Assembly: GCA_029573365.1 (NCBI GenBank)
Contig: JAKQGD010000439.1
Location: 1-10,567 of the forward strand
Origin: Bacteroidota bacterium
GTDB taxonomy: Bacteria > Bacteroidota > Bacteroidia > Chitinophagales > Saprospiraceae
Length of the DNA stretch: 10,567 bases
Reading direction: 5' to 3'
In this document: one piece after another, positions 1 to 6,329 of the stretch
Position numbering within the stretch: the first letter of the stretch is position 1
Layout: each line of letters begins with the position of its first letter
Translations under genes and position numbers: made by a program
The notes under the pieces: generated by a model
The model's database searches: none
What the model was told of the DNA's origin: nothing
Seen by the model: the letters and a program-made list of their open reading frames with translations, nothing else

Positions 1-2
1 CA

Positions 3-89
3 TCTCCTGTAATGCCGACCCAGGAGAGAGTGAATGAATTGTTTGGAAAGGTGACCTGTAACCCTGGCACAATATGTGTTATGGTATGA
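3..89 (+). other. Possible 3' end of an upstream gene (28 codons, unassigned)
   Basis: A plus-strand frame is open from the left edge to a TGA at 87-89 and would encode 28 residues ending in CNPGTICVMV. I do not recognise it. The minus strand is also free of stops over the first 78 bases but offers no convincing ATG, so coding on either strand is unproven. It may be only intergenic DNA upstream of the tRNA-Val promoter. Confidence 0.2.
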
Positions 90-104
90 CATAAAATTTT
101 ATGT
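89..104. repeat. Perfect 16-bp AT-rich palindrome upstream of the tRNA-Val promoter
   Basis: ACATAAAATTTTATGT is a perfect dyad ending 10 bp before the -33 element of the tRNA-Val promoter. It could be a protein-binding site or a small hairpin at the end of an upstream transcript. There is no poly-T run after it, so I do not call it a terminator. Confidence 0.4.
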
Positions 105-114
105 GAAAAAAATA

Positions 115-145
115 TTTGCACAAACCGAAGAGAGTTCTATCTTTG
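115..145 (+). promoter_or_regulatory. Bacteroidetes-type promoter for tRNA-Val
   Basis: A -33 TTTG at 115-118 and a -7 TATCTTTG at 138-145 (consensus TAnnTTTG) are separated by 19 bp, the usual spacing for the primary sigma factor of Bacteroidetes. Transcription would start about 25 nt before the mature tRNA. Confidence 0.75.
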
Positions 146-176
146 CGTCGCTTTTGTAAAAAGGCATTTGAAATAA

Positions 177-254
177 GGGAGATTAGCTCAGCTGGTTCAG
201 AGCACCTCGTTTACACCGAGGGGGTCGGGGGTTCGAATCCCTCATCTCCCACCA
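177..254 (+). tRNA. tRNA-Val (anticodon TAC), CCA encoded
   Basis: A full cloverleaf can be drawn. The acceptor stem is GGGAGAT (177-183) with ATCTCCC (244-250). The anticodon stem CCTCG/CGAGG encloses the loop TTTACAC, giving anticodon TAC, which reads valine GTA codons. The T arm carries TTCGAAT. The discriminator A251 is followed by an encoded CCA (252-254). It has its own promoter at 115-145 and terminator at 255-298, so it is a single-gene transcription unit. Confidence 0.96.
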
Positions 255-298
255 AAACAAAAAAGGGGGCAGATTTATCTGCTCCCTTTTTTGTTTGT
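255..298 (+). terminator. Strong intrinsic terminator, probably bidirectional (tRNA-Val / gcvT)
   Basis: A hairpin of 19 base pairs (255-273 with 278-296) has the loop TTTA at 274-277. Its core is GGGGGCAGA/TCTGCTCCC with one G-T pair. It is flanked by A6 on the left and T6 on the right, so both strands carry a T run after the stem. It ends tRNA-Val on the plus strand and sits 17 bases past the gcvT stop on the minus strand, serving both convergent units. Confidence 0.9.
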
Positions 299-314
299 AT
301 GCAAAATAACAAAT

Positions 315-1430
315 TCAGATCTCAATTTTAAGGAAGGGTAGTTTGCACACCGAAGCCTCCAGTAACTTGGATCCTGCCTGTATCCAGATAGTTGACCCAG
401 GTTTGCTGTATGAAACCGGAACATAGCCTGAGCCTATAGGGATGTCAAGTGACGGTGACTGAGTGCCGGAAGTGACCTCTCCTATGACATTTGCTTCCTG
501 GTCACAAATGGAGTATCCATGTCTCGGTACCCTGCGGTCTTTCATTGTAAAACCGACCAGTTTGCGTGTGAGTCCCTTTTCCTTTTGGGTTGTAAGTATG
601 TTTTTCCCGATAAAATCGGATGGCTTGGTAAGTTTGGTAATCCAGCCCAGGCCGGCCTCAAGAGGGGATGTCGTGTCTCCTATGTCATTGCCATACAGGC
701 AATATCCCATTTCCAGCCTGAGGGTATCCCGAGCTCCCAGCCCGCAAGGTTTGATGCCGTACTCCGCACCTGCTTCAATAATGGCCTGCCACAGCTTTTC
801 TGTGTGCTCGTTGGCAACATAAAGTTCAAATCCGCCGCTGCCTGTGTATCCGGTGGCGGAGATCAGAACATTGTCCACACCGGCAAGACGCCCCTTTATA
901 AAAGTATAATACCCCACCGAACTGAGGTCCAGATCTGTCAGCTTTTGCAATGTCAAAGATGCCTTCGGGCCCTGAACCGCCAGCAATCCTGTCCTTTCGG
1001 AAATGTCAGACATCCTGACTTCAAAAGTATTGTGGGCCTGTATCCAGTTCCAGTCTTTTTCGATGTTTGATGCATTGACGACAAGCATAAATGCCTGCTC
1101 GCCTTCGTTGCACATGTCTTCGTGTAGGCGATAGACCAGCAGGTCATCCACTATGCCTCCCGAGTCATTGGGCAGGCAGCTGTACTGGGCCTCACCGGGT
1201 ACAAGCTGCGAAGCGTCATTGCTCGTGACTTTTTGTACAAGGTCCAGAGCCTGACGTCCTTTTACTATAAACTCACCCATATGTGATACATCAAAAATAC
1301 CGACTCCATTGCGTACAGCAAGATGCTCCTCAGTGATCGAACTGTACTGAATGGGCATGTTGTATCCGGCAAAATCAGCCATTTTGGCCCCTAAGGACTG
1401 GTGGATATGTGTTATTGGCGTTGACTTCAT
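315..1430 (-). CDS. gcvT: Glycine cleavage system T protein (aminomethyltransferase)
   Basis: A cytosolic enzyme that takes the aminomethyl group from the lipoyl arm of the H protein and passes it to tetrahydrofolate, giving 5,10-methylene-THF and ammonia. The 371 residues match the usual family length. Visible GcvT hallmarks are GYNMPIQY (22-29), FDVSHMGEF (46-54), GGIVDDLLVY (91-100, containing the Asp pair where the catalytic Asp of the family lies), GYTGSGGFE (194-202) and GLGARDTLRLEMG (230-242). The C-terminal barrel domain follows from about 285. The ATG at 1428-1430 gives the standard N-terminus and lies about 34 nt downstream of a good promoter. No gcvH or gcvP is adjacent, so the complex is encoded at scattered loci, which is common in this phylum. 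It is transcribed alone and converges on tRNA-Val across a shared terminator. Confidence 0.96.
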   Translation of the reverse strand: MKSTPITHIHQSLGAKMADFAGYNMPIQYSSITEEHLAVRNGVGIFDVSHMGEFIVKGRQALDLVQKVTSNDASQLVPGEAQYSCLPNDSGGIVDDLLVYRLHEDMCNEGEQAFMLVVNASNIEKDWNWIQAHNTFEVRMSDISERTGLLAVQGPKASLTLQKLTDLDLSSVGYYTFIKGRLAGVDNVLISATGYTGSGGFELYVANEHTEKLWQAIIEAGAEYGIKPCGLGARDTLRLEMGYCLYGNDIGDTTSPLEAGLGWITKLTKPSDFIGKNILTTQKEKGLTRKLVGFTMKDRRVPRHGYSICDQEANVIGEVTSGTQSPSLDIPIGSGYVPVSYSKPGSTIWIQAGSKLLEASVCKLPFLKIEI

Positions 1431-1463
1431 TTTACAAGGGTTTAATATATGTGGTTAGCAGGT

Positions 1464-1495
1464 CAAAGATAATAAAACCCCATCGTTTATTCAAA
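1464..1495 (-). promoter_or_regulatory. Bacteroidetes-type promoter for gcvT
   Basis: Read on the minus strand, TTTG (1492-1495) and TATCTTTG (1464-1471) are separated by 20 bp, matching the -33/-7 consensus. It predicts a short gcvT leader of about 30 nt. The -33 box lies 5 bp from the first of the direct repeats at 1500-1545. No glycine riboswitch-like structure is seen in the short leader. Confidence 0.75.
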
Positions 1496-1499
1496 AACA

Positions 1500-1545
1500 C
1501 GACAAAATGACGCAATAATTTTTAATACATGACAAAATGGCGTAA
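1500..1545. repeat. Pair of operator-like direct repeats between gcvT and hsp20
   Basis: GACAAAATGACGCAA (1501-1515) and GACAAAATGGCGTAA (1531-1545) agree at 13 of 15 positions and start exactly 30 bp apart, about three helical turns. Each has partial dyad symmetry around GACA-NN-ATG-C. They sit between the gcvT -33 box and the likely hsp20 promoter. They look like binding sites for a regulator, plausibly of the heat shock operon, but the regulator cannot be named from sequence. The region 1431-1645 holds no other gene-like signal. Confidence 0.55.
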
Positions 1546-1567
1546 AATACTTACAAAATCAAGTCAA

Positions 1568-1600
1568 TTTAACATATAAAATGGGTTGGAATACGCTTTG
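1568..1600 (+). promoter_or_regulatory. Tentative promoter of the small heat shock operon
   Basis: TTTA at 1568-1571, a 20-bp spacer, then TA-CGC-TTTG at 1592-1600. This is an imperfect TAnnTTTG box, with one extra base between TA and TTTG. A weak match would suit a gene that needs an activator or an alternative sigma factor. No better box is visible before the start at 1646. Confidence 0.35.
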
Positions 1601-1645
1601 TTATAGGATAGGTGTATCAATAAATAACATAATAAATCAAGAAAT

Positions 1646-2035
1646 ATGGTAAACACAGTTTTCAAACCTATGGTCAGGGTTCATAGAAGCCCAAATCATT
1701 TGCACAGCAATGGAGTAAGTCATCACCATGTGGCAGTCAATATCCTGGAAAAAAAAGATCGGTTCATCATCGAACTGGCGGTACCGGGATTTGAGAAAGA
1801 GGAGATAACCATTACCCTGGACCAAAACAGGCTGGTAGTCAAAGGACAGAAAAAGGAGCAGACAAGTGACAATTACCTCAGGAAGGAATGGAAGATGTCA
1901 ACATTTGAAAAGTCCTTTAACCTGGGTGAGAATGTAGCTGGTGATAAATCCGAAGCCCTGACACAAAATGGTGTCCTCAGCATCATTGTACCTAAGGTCG
2001 AAAAGCAGGCCCCCGTTTCAGTCAAAGTCAATTAA
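1646..2035 (+). CDS. Small heat shock protein (Hsp20/alpha-crystallin family), first of pair
   Basis: A cytosolic ATP-independent chaperone that binds unfolding proteins. The 129 residues consist of a short N-terminal arm followed by an alpha-crystallin domain from about 29 to 122. The domain is recognised by VNILEKKDRFIIELAVPGFE (31-50), the NRLVVKG strand (61-67) and the signature ALTQNGVLSIIVPK (104-117, the A-x-x-x-n-G-v-L motif). The C-terminus VSVKVN has only a V-x-V version of the I-x-I anchor. The N-terminal arm is rich in histidine (H13, H18, H20, H26-28), which is unusual. The ATG at 1646 is the first in frame; another at 1670 is possible but would remove most of the arm. It is the first gene of an operon, 37 bp ahead of a second Hsp20 gene. 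Confidence 0.93.
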   Translation: MVNTVFKPMVRVHRSPNHLHSNGVSHHHVAVNILEKKDRFIIELAVPGFEKEEITITLDQNRLVVKGQKKEQTSDNYLRKEWKMSTFEKSFNLGENVAGDKSEALTQNGVLSIIVPKVEKQAPVSVKVN

Positions 2036-2072
2036 TGAAAACCATTATTGTTAACCTAATAAATTTTGTAAA

Positions 2073-2516
2073 ATGAGTATAGTAAAATTCAATCCGTTTT
2101 TTCCGGGAAAGGTCCTGGGCAACATGATCGAAGATGTTTTTAACAGGGGCATTTCAGACATCGTTGGTTCTGACTTTGCAGTCAATGTACCATCTGTCAA
2201 CATCTCCGAAAATCCGGACAGTTTTGTGATGGAACTGGCTGCTCCGGGTCTGGACAAAGGCGATTTTAATATCTCCCTTGACCACAATAAGCTGACAGTA
2301 TCTGTTGAGAAAAAATCCGAAAAAGAAGCAGGAGAAGAAGGCAAATGGACAAGAAAGGAATTTAACTATTCCAGTTTTAAGCGTACGTTTACCCTGACAG
2401 AGGATGTGCAGGCTGATAGAATAGCGGCTTCATATGACAAAGGCATACTAACGCTTACCTTGCCCAAAAAGGAGGAAGCCAGACCAAAACCTGCAAAGAC
2501 CATCGAAATAAAATAA
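2073..2516 (+). CDS. Small heat shock protein (Hsp20/alpha-crystallin family), second of pair
   Basis: A chaperone of the same family, 147 residues. The N-terminus MSIVKFNPFF with an amphipathic stretch to about residue 33 is typical of Bacteroidetes Hsp20. The alpha-crystallin domain spans about 38-134, with VMELAAPGLDKGDFNISLD (52-70), NKLTVSVEKK (72-81) and the signature ASYDKGILTLTLPK (119-132). The C-terminal tail ends KTIEIK, a canonical I-x-I motif (144-146) that docks into neighbouring subunits of the oligomer. It follows the first Hsp20 gene by 37 bp with no terminator between, so the two are probably co-transcribed and may co-assemble. The difference in tails suggests divided roles (inference). 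A clear terminator follows at 2551. Confidence 0.95.
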   Translation: MSIVKFNPFFPGKVLGNMIEDVFNRGISDIVGSDFAVNVPSVNISENPDSFVMELAAPGLDKGDFNISLDHNKLTVSVEKKSEKEAGEEGKWTRKEFNYSSFKRTFTLTEDVQADRIAASYDKGILTLTLPKKEEARPKPAKTIEIK

Positions 2517-2550
2517 AGGCAGATAGTTTTTCATAGTTAGTTTTGAGGAG

Positions 2551-2590
2551 CAGGGGGCATGTAGTCATACTTCATGTCCCCTGTTTTAAT
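2551..2590 (+). terminator. Intrinsic terminator of the hsp20 operon
   Basis: CAGGGGGCATG (2551-2561) pairs with CATGTCCCCTG (2573-2583), giving an 11-bp stem with one G-T pair and an 11-nt loop, followed by TTTTAATTT. It lies 35 bases after the stop of the second hsp20 gene. Confidence 0.85.
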
Positions 2591-2605
2591 TTATGGAATA
2601 ACCCC

Positions 2606-2641
2606 AAAAAGAAAAGCCCGAACCATAGGCACGGGCTTTTC
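2606..2641 (-). terminator. Intrinsic terminator of tRNA-Leu
   Basis: Read on the minus strand, GAAAAGCCCG (2632-2641) pairs with CGGGCTTTTC (2611-2620) around an 11-nt loop, followed by TTTTT (2606-2610). It begins 20 bases past the tRNA 3' end, back to back with the hsp20 terminator. Confidence 0.85.
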
Positions 2642-2661
2642 AGTAATAATGGGTTCGCCAT

Positions 2662-2746
2662 TGGTGCCGAAGGCGGGACTTGAACCCGCACGACTCGCGT
2701 CACACGCCTCTGAAACGTGCGTGTCTACCAATTTCACCACTTCGGC
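2662..2746 (-). tRNA. tRNA-Leu (anticodon CAG), CCA encoded
   Basis: On the minus strand the acceptor stem is GCCGAAG/CTTCGGC. The anticodon stem CACGT/GCGTG has one wobble pair and encloses TTCAGAG, giving anticodon CAG (leucine CTG codons). A long variable arm (GAC-GCGA-GTC), as expected for a class II leucine tRNA, is followed by the T arm GCGGG-TTCAAGT-CCCGC. The discriminator A and encoded CCA are at 2662-2665. The total length of 85 nt fits tRNA-Leu. Confidence 0.96.
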
Positions 2747-2758
2747 AGACGTGCGGTG

Positions 2759-2790
2759 CAAAAGTAAGAATTAAATCTTTGCCAGAAAAT
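2759..2790 (-). promoter_or_regulatory. Tentative promoter of tRNA-Leu
   Basis: On the minus strand TACTTTTTG (2759-2767) resembles TAnnTTTG with one extra base, and TTTT (2787-2790) sits at the -33 distance. The match is imperfect, so this is a weak call. An inverted repeat TGCCA-N9-TGGCA (2781-2799) overlaps the -33 area. Confidence 0.4.
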
Positions 2791-2825
2791 GTTTGGCACG
2801 ATTTATGAATTTTTTTAAGAGAAGT

Positions 2826-2856
2826 ATTGACATTTGCCAAAACAAAGTTATCTTTG
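2826..2856 (+). promoter_or_regulatory. Bacteroidetes-type promoter of the sigma factor gene
   Basis: TATCTTTG at 2849-2856 is a full -7 match. ATTG at 2826-2829 keeps the TTG core of the -33 box at a 19-bp spacing. The predicted start near 2863 leaves an untranslated leader of roughly 105 nt before the ATG at 2968. That leader holds a 20-bp dyad (2907-2926). Confidence 0.65.
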
Positions 2857-2906
2857 CAAAATATATTTCACTAATTCATTAACATCAATCAATTTAAGCA
2901 GCGTAT

Positions 2907-2926
2907 AAGTCCAGATATCTACACTT
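2907..2926. promoter_or_regulatory. 20-bp dyad in the leader of the sigma factor gene
   Basis: AAGT-N2-AGATATCT-N2-ACTT is symmetric at 16 of 20 positions and lies about 42 bp before the start codon, downstream of the predicted transcription start. As RNA the hairpin would be weak, so a DNA operator is the more likely reading, if it is functional at all. Confidence 0.3.
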
Positions 2927-2967
2927 GAAATAAGGAGATTTATTAACCCATAAATTATCGTGTAGGT

Positions 2968-3546
2968 ATGCAGCTTAAGATGTTAAACGACCAGGAACTT
3001 ATTACCCTTTATTTAGATGGCAACCAGGCAGCGTTTGAAACCTTGCTTTTAAGGCATAAGGATAAGATTTTTACTTCAATCTATCTTTTTGTGAAAGATA
3101 CAGAGCTTGCCGAGGACATTTTCCAGGAAGTGTTTATTAAGATCATTGACACCCTTCGCAAGGAGAAATACAACAACGAAGGCAAGTTTGTGCAGTGGGC
3201 TCTGAGGATAGCCTATAATCTGTGTGTTGACCACTTCAGGAAATCAAAAAAGATGTCTATAGTCCCCTCAACAGATACCTTCGATGTTTTTAACGTACTG
3301 GAATGCAGGGAAGATCATATGGAGAGCCACATCATCAAAAGCCAGATCCATGGCAAACTGAGAAGCCTCGTGGACCGGTTACCGGAAGAGCAGCGTGAAG
3401 TGGTGATTCTCAGGCATTATGCCGATCTGAGTTTTAAGGAAATATCTCAGATAACAAGGGTTAGCATCAACACATCGCTGGGCCGCATGAGATATGCCCT
3501 TATCAATCTAAGAAAAATGGTAGACCAGGAAGAGCTTGTTATGTAG
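2968..3546 (+). CDS. RNA polymerase sigma-70 family factor, ECF-like (Bacteroidetes type)
   Basis: A short sigma factor of 192 residues that directs RNA polymerase to a set of promoters. Region 2 spans about 17-95, with the core-binding AEDIFQEVFIKI (48-59) and the -10 recognition helix WALRIAYNLCVDHFRKSKK (77-95). Region 4 spans about 136-184: LPEEQREVVILRHYADLSFKEIS (138-160), then the helix VSINTSLGRMRYAL (165-178) that would read the -35 area. Regions 1 and 3 are missing, as in ECF factors. No anti-sigma gene lies downstream; a terminator follows and the next gene is convergent, so it stands alone. The ATG at 2968 has an in-frame TAA upstream and no better start; the next Met is residue 5. 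AAGGAG at 2933-2938 is too far from the ATG to be its ribosome site. The regulon cannot be deduced here. Confidence 0.92.
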   Translation: MQLKMLNDQELITLYLDGNQAAFETLLLRHKDKIFTSIYLFVKDTELAEDIFQEVFIKIIDTLRKEKYNNEGKFVQWALRIAYNLCVDHFRKSKKMSIVPSTDTFDVFNVLECREDHMESHIIKSQIHGKLRSLVDRLPEEQREVVILRHYADLSFKEISQITRVSINTSLGRMRYALINLRKMVDQEELVM

Positions 3547-3611
3547 ACTGTTCTTAAGCCTGGATGAAAGAATTTTACCGAGATTTAATTTATATTTTGT
3601 TTGTCAAATCA

Positions 3612-3649
3612 GGAGAGGTGAACATTTGGTTGTTCACCTCTCTTTTTTT
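3612..3649 (+). terminator. Intrinsic terminator of the sigma factor gene
   Basis: A 13-bp stem (GGAGAGGTGAACA at 3612-3624 with TGTTCACCTCTCT at 3631-3643, outermost pair G-T) has the loop TTTGGT and is followed by a run of seven T. It lies 65 bases after the stop. On the minus strand the stem has no good T run, so it probably does not stop the convergent padR-pspC transcript. Confidence 0.9.
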
Positions 3650-3695
3650 GATTGGTTTTTATTGATGACCTATCATTGTTGAAGGTTAAAGAAAA

Positions 3696-5882
3696 TCAGT
3701 TGCCGTCTTTGACCATCATAGGGTGACCGGTAATGTTGACAGACATGGTCTCCGGATGACTGCAGGTAAATGTTTTTGTAACGTTGAGAGAAGAGTTGTT
3801 TCCTTCCTCACCATACCAACGGGCAGTTTCTAATGCATATTTGTCACCATGCACTACTGCACCGTTTTTTACCTGAATATCCATGTTTTTACCTTCGCCG
3901 GAGAGATTTAACTCCACATTGCCATCAAGATAAATGTCCATGTTGGCAATCTTGCCGTTAAAGTCCAAAGCAGGATTATCAGCAAGGTCACTTGACGCTA
4001 TCAGCTTAAGAGACTCCTGGATAAAACCTTCGATGCTGGTCTCTCTGACATTATCCAGGTGTACGAGTTCGAGGGACGGTGTGGTAACGTATATGACGGC
4101 ACGGGCATCACCTGTAGAAAAAGCCTCAATGGTGAGTGTTCCGTCCAGGTTATTATATTCTATGTCCTCGACTTCTTCTTTATCACCCTTGATGGATACA
4201 TCCTGTTTATCGCCCTTTTTGATTATGACCTTGTAAGCATTGTCGATAATGAGTCGTGAATATTTACCTGCATTGATGTTTTTTAGGTGGTTTTTAAGGT
4301 TGTCCCATTTTTCTGAGTAAGCACCTTCGCTTGTTATGGTCCATTTAAGACCATCACCGGCAGCAGAAATTTTTTCCCAGTCGAGGAGAGATGAAGTATT
4401 CAATCTTTCTTTTACGCTGTTTTCTATTTCGACATTCTTGCCTTCGGGTATGAGGATGGTATACTCGAGTTGTTGAGCCCTGAATTTCCCGCTTTTAGGT
4501 ATAGTCATGTATTTGGATATACTGATGACATTGTCCTTGACAGTGATGTCGTTACTTATGCCGGTAGAATTTGCAAGGGCGTCTTCCTGTGATTCACCCC
4601 TTGACGAGGTGTGCCTTTTGATATGTACGAGGCCATCATCAGATTTATCTATTCGTACATTTACGTCCCGAAGGGCCCATTTTTCGCCTCTTTCGACAAG
4701 AAAGTTGTCAATCTGCAAGCCAAAGGCATGATTAAAATCTTCCTCGGGCATCGTTATACGGATATCCGACGCACTAATATTGTAATCGGTGGTCGTATCG
4801 GTATGTGTCCAGTGGCTAAATTCTCTGGCTGTTTTCATGCCTACAAAGAGAGTGGTAAAAAGTGACAGAAACCAAACAGTCCATAGTCCCATACCTACTT
4901 TTTTATTGATTCTGTATCTAAATGCCATCCTGGTCAGCAGCAGGATGATGCCTATTATGGGAAGTCCCAGGGTAAAAAAAAGTGAGCCAAAGCCAAGGTA
5001 ACTTAGAATCCCTGATTTAGGCCCTATGGCCATAATTAGGGGAGAAGCAACTGAAAGGCCCACAAATGAAGCTGCCCAGGCAATACCCAGGGCAGCAAGC
5101 AGCAATACTGCTACAATTACAAACAAGGGTTTGAACACATTGCGGACTAGGGAAAACAGTCCCGAGGCCATAAAGCCTAAGGCATTGATTCCTTCAGAGA
5201 GTATATTGCGGGCTTTGAAACCTGAGGTTTTGTCATTACTTTTTTTTTTACCTCCCAGATCGCTGCTCCACTCGTTTATTTTATCACCAAGATCATTTAG
5301 CTCTTCCTCTACAACTTTGGCAATATTGTGTATAGTTGCAGGCTCACCTCTCATGGCCAGCTTGTCTCCGGCAGTGGCAGCCTCAGGCACAAGAAACCAG
5401 CACACCAGGTAAAGGAGAAAAATGAATCCTCCTGAAAACAGAGCAGTAAGTACAAATATTATCCTGAGCCACAGCGGATCTTCTATTCCAAAGTATGCGG
5501 CTATGCCAGAGCAGACACCTCCCAGCTTCTTGTCGTCAGGGTCACGGAACAGACGTTTGCCAGTGCCTACACGACTGCTTGTTTTACCGGTCCTGGCCGA
5601 ATGACTGCTTTCTGTCATGGGTTCAGCACCAAAATCTTCGGGTTTGCCCATAATCATGATGACCTCATCAATTTCTTTCATGGTGATAATGGCACGTCCC
5701 TTTAGGTGTTCCTGGAAAAGCTCAGCCATCCTGGCCTCGATATCATAAAGTATCTCATCACAACCCTCAGAAGCCGAAAAATGCCTCCTTATGGTATCAA
5801 GGTAATTCTGTATATATTCAAAGGCGTCCTCGTCAATGGCAAAAGGGTATCCGCCTAGATTGATGTTAAATGTCTTGTTCAT
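3696..5882 (-). CDS. PspC-domain membrane protein with large C-terminal adhesin-like/DUF2807-type region
   Basis: 728 residues. The N-terminus (1-90) is a soluble helical part carrying YDIEARMAELFQEHL (46-60), a form usual in Bacteroidetes PspC proteins. A linker of about 20 residues leads to a PspC domain (109-168) with RLFRDPDDKKLGGVCSGIAA (110-129) and DPLWLRIIFVLTAL (135-148), whose C-terminal half is a membrane segment. Further membrane segments are near 253-285, 294-318 and 330-350. Residues 350-728 are a long non-cytoplasmic region rich in beta strands, resembling DUF2807/DUF4097-type beta-helices (family assignment is inferred). PspC senses envelope stress in the phage shock system; here no pspA, B or F is nearby. 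The start codon overlaps the padR stop as ATGA, so the two are translated together and PadR probably controls it. The exact function is unproven. Confidence 0.88.
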   Translation of the reverse strand: MNKTFNINLGGYPFAIDEDAFEYIQNYLDTIRRHFSASEGCDEILYDIEARMAELFQEHLKGRAIITMKEIDEVIMIMGKPEDFGAEPMTESSHSARTGKTSSRVGTGKRLFRDPDDKKLGGVCSGIAAYFGIEDPLWLRIIFVLTALFSGGFIFLLYLVCWFLVPEAATAGDKLAMRGEPATIHNIAKVVEEELNDLGDKINEWSSDLGGKKKSNDKTSGFKARNILSEGINALGFMASGLFSLVRNVFKPLFVIVAVLLLAALGIAWAASFVGLSVASPLIMAIGPKSGILSYLGFGSLFFTLGLPIIGIILLLTRMAFRYRINKKVGMGLWTVWFLSLFTTLFVGMKTAREFSHWTHTDTTTDYNISASDIRITMPEEDFNHAFGLQIDNFLVERGEKWALRDVNVRIDKSDDGLVHIKRHTSSRGESQEDALANSTGISNDITVKDNVISISKYMTIPKSGKFRAQQLEYTILIPEGKNVEIENSVKERLNTSSLLDWEKISAAGDGLKWTITSEGAYSEKWDNLKNHLKNINAGKYSRLIIDNAYKVIIKKGDKQDVSIKGDKEEVEDIEYNNLDGTLTIEAFSTGDARAVIYVTTPSLELVHLDNVRETSIEGFIQESLKLIASSDLADNPALDFNGKIANMDIYLDGNVELNLSGEGKNMDIQVKNGAVVHGDKYALETARWYGEEGNNSSLNVTKTFTCSHPETMSVNITGHPMMVKDGN

Positions 5883-6229
5883 TTCCTGTTTGTTTTAGAA
5901 TTGTTTTGTGATTGGTTTACAGCGTGGTTTAGTTCGTCCCAGGTGTCCCGGAGCTCAGCGAGAAACTCTACTCCCTGGGTGGTGATGGTGTAATATTTGC
6001 GTGGAGGCCCTGATTTGGACTCTTTCCAGGTATAGTCCAGAAGAGATGCGTCTTTCAACCTGTTGAGCAGAGGATAAAGCGTACCCTCTACCACGATCAA
6101 CTTCGATTCTTTAAGCTTGCCGATGATGTCGGTAGGATAGGCCTCCTCTTTTGATATGATCGAAAGAACACAAAGCTCGAGGACACCTTTACGCATCTGT
6201 GCCTTTGTGTTTTCAATTTTCAGTTCCAT
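5879..6229 (-). CDS. PadR-family transcriptional regulator
   Basis: 116 residues, the length of the short PadR subfamily. The winged helix-turn-helix is clear: MRKGVLELCVLSIISKEEAY (12-31) forms the first helices, VVEGTLYPLLNRLKD (46-60) is the recognition helix signature, and GPPRKYYTITTQG (74-86) is the wing. A C-terminal dimerisation helix (WDELNHAVNQ, 97-106) follows. These proteins usually repress their own operon. It is the first gene of a padR-pspC operon, overlapping pspC by 4 bp (ATGA). A strongly symmetric operator candidate lies over its promoter at 6287-6326, which supports autoregulation (inference). Confidence 0.95.
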   Translation of the reverse strand: MELKIENTKAQMRKGVLELCVLSIISKEEAYPTDIIGKLKESKLIVVEGTLYPLLNRLKDASLLDYTWKESKSGPPRKYYTITTQGVEFLAELRDTWDELNHAVNQSQNNSKTNRK

Positions 6230-6266
6230 GTATATGTTTTATGTCTGTTATCAATCAATGACAACA

Positions 6267-6298
6267 CAAAGATATGACAAAACAAAGTACCATGCAAT
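6267..6298 (-). promoter_or_regulatory. Promoter of the padR-pspC operon
   Basis: On the minus strand TATCTTTG (6267-6274) is a perfect -7 box. ATTG (6295-6298) keeps the TTG core of the -33 box at a 20-bp spacing. The -33 box lies in the centre of the dyad at 6287-6307, so a protein bound there would block the polymerase. Confidence 0.7.
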
Positions 6299-6326
6299 AC
6301 ATAGTACCTTCTATAGGCTGGTACTA
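6287..6326. promoter_or_regulatory. Candidate PadR operator: three GTAC sites at 17-bp period
   Basis: GTAC cores start at 6287, 6304 and 6321, exactly 17 bp apart. The first pair forms the dyad GTAC-C-ATG-N5-CAT-A-GTAC (6287-6307). The second pair forms the perfect inverted repeat TAGTACC-N11-GGTACTA (6302-6326). The first dyad covers the -33 box of the padR promoter. PadR proteins bind dyads of roughly this size, so self-repression is the simple reading. Confidence 0.65.
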
Positions 6327-6329
6327 TAT

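Noticed and set aside
116..331. 71-codon plus-strand ORF
   Set aside because: It runs straight through the tRNA-Val gene and its terminator, so it is a chance frame.
519..1070. 183-codon plus-strand ORF opposite gcvT
   Set aside because: It lies entirely antisense to a well-recognised GcvT gene and its translation resembles no family I know.
2574..2774. 66-codon plus-strand ORF
   Set aside because: It covers the hsp20 terminator, the tRNA-Leu terminator and the tRNA-Leu gene on the opposite strand.
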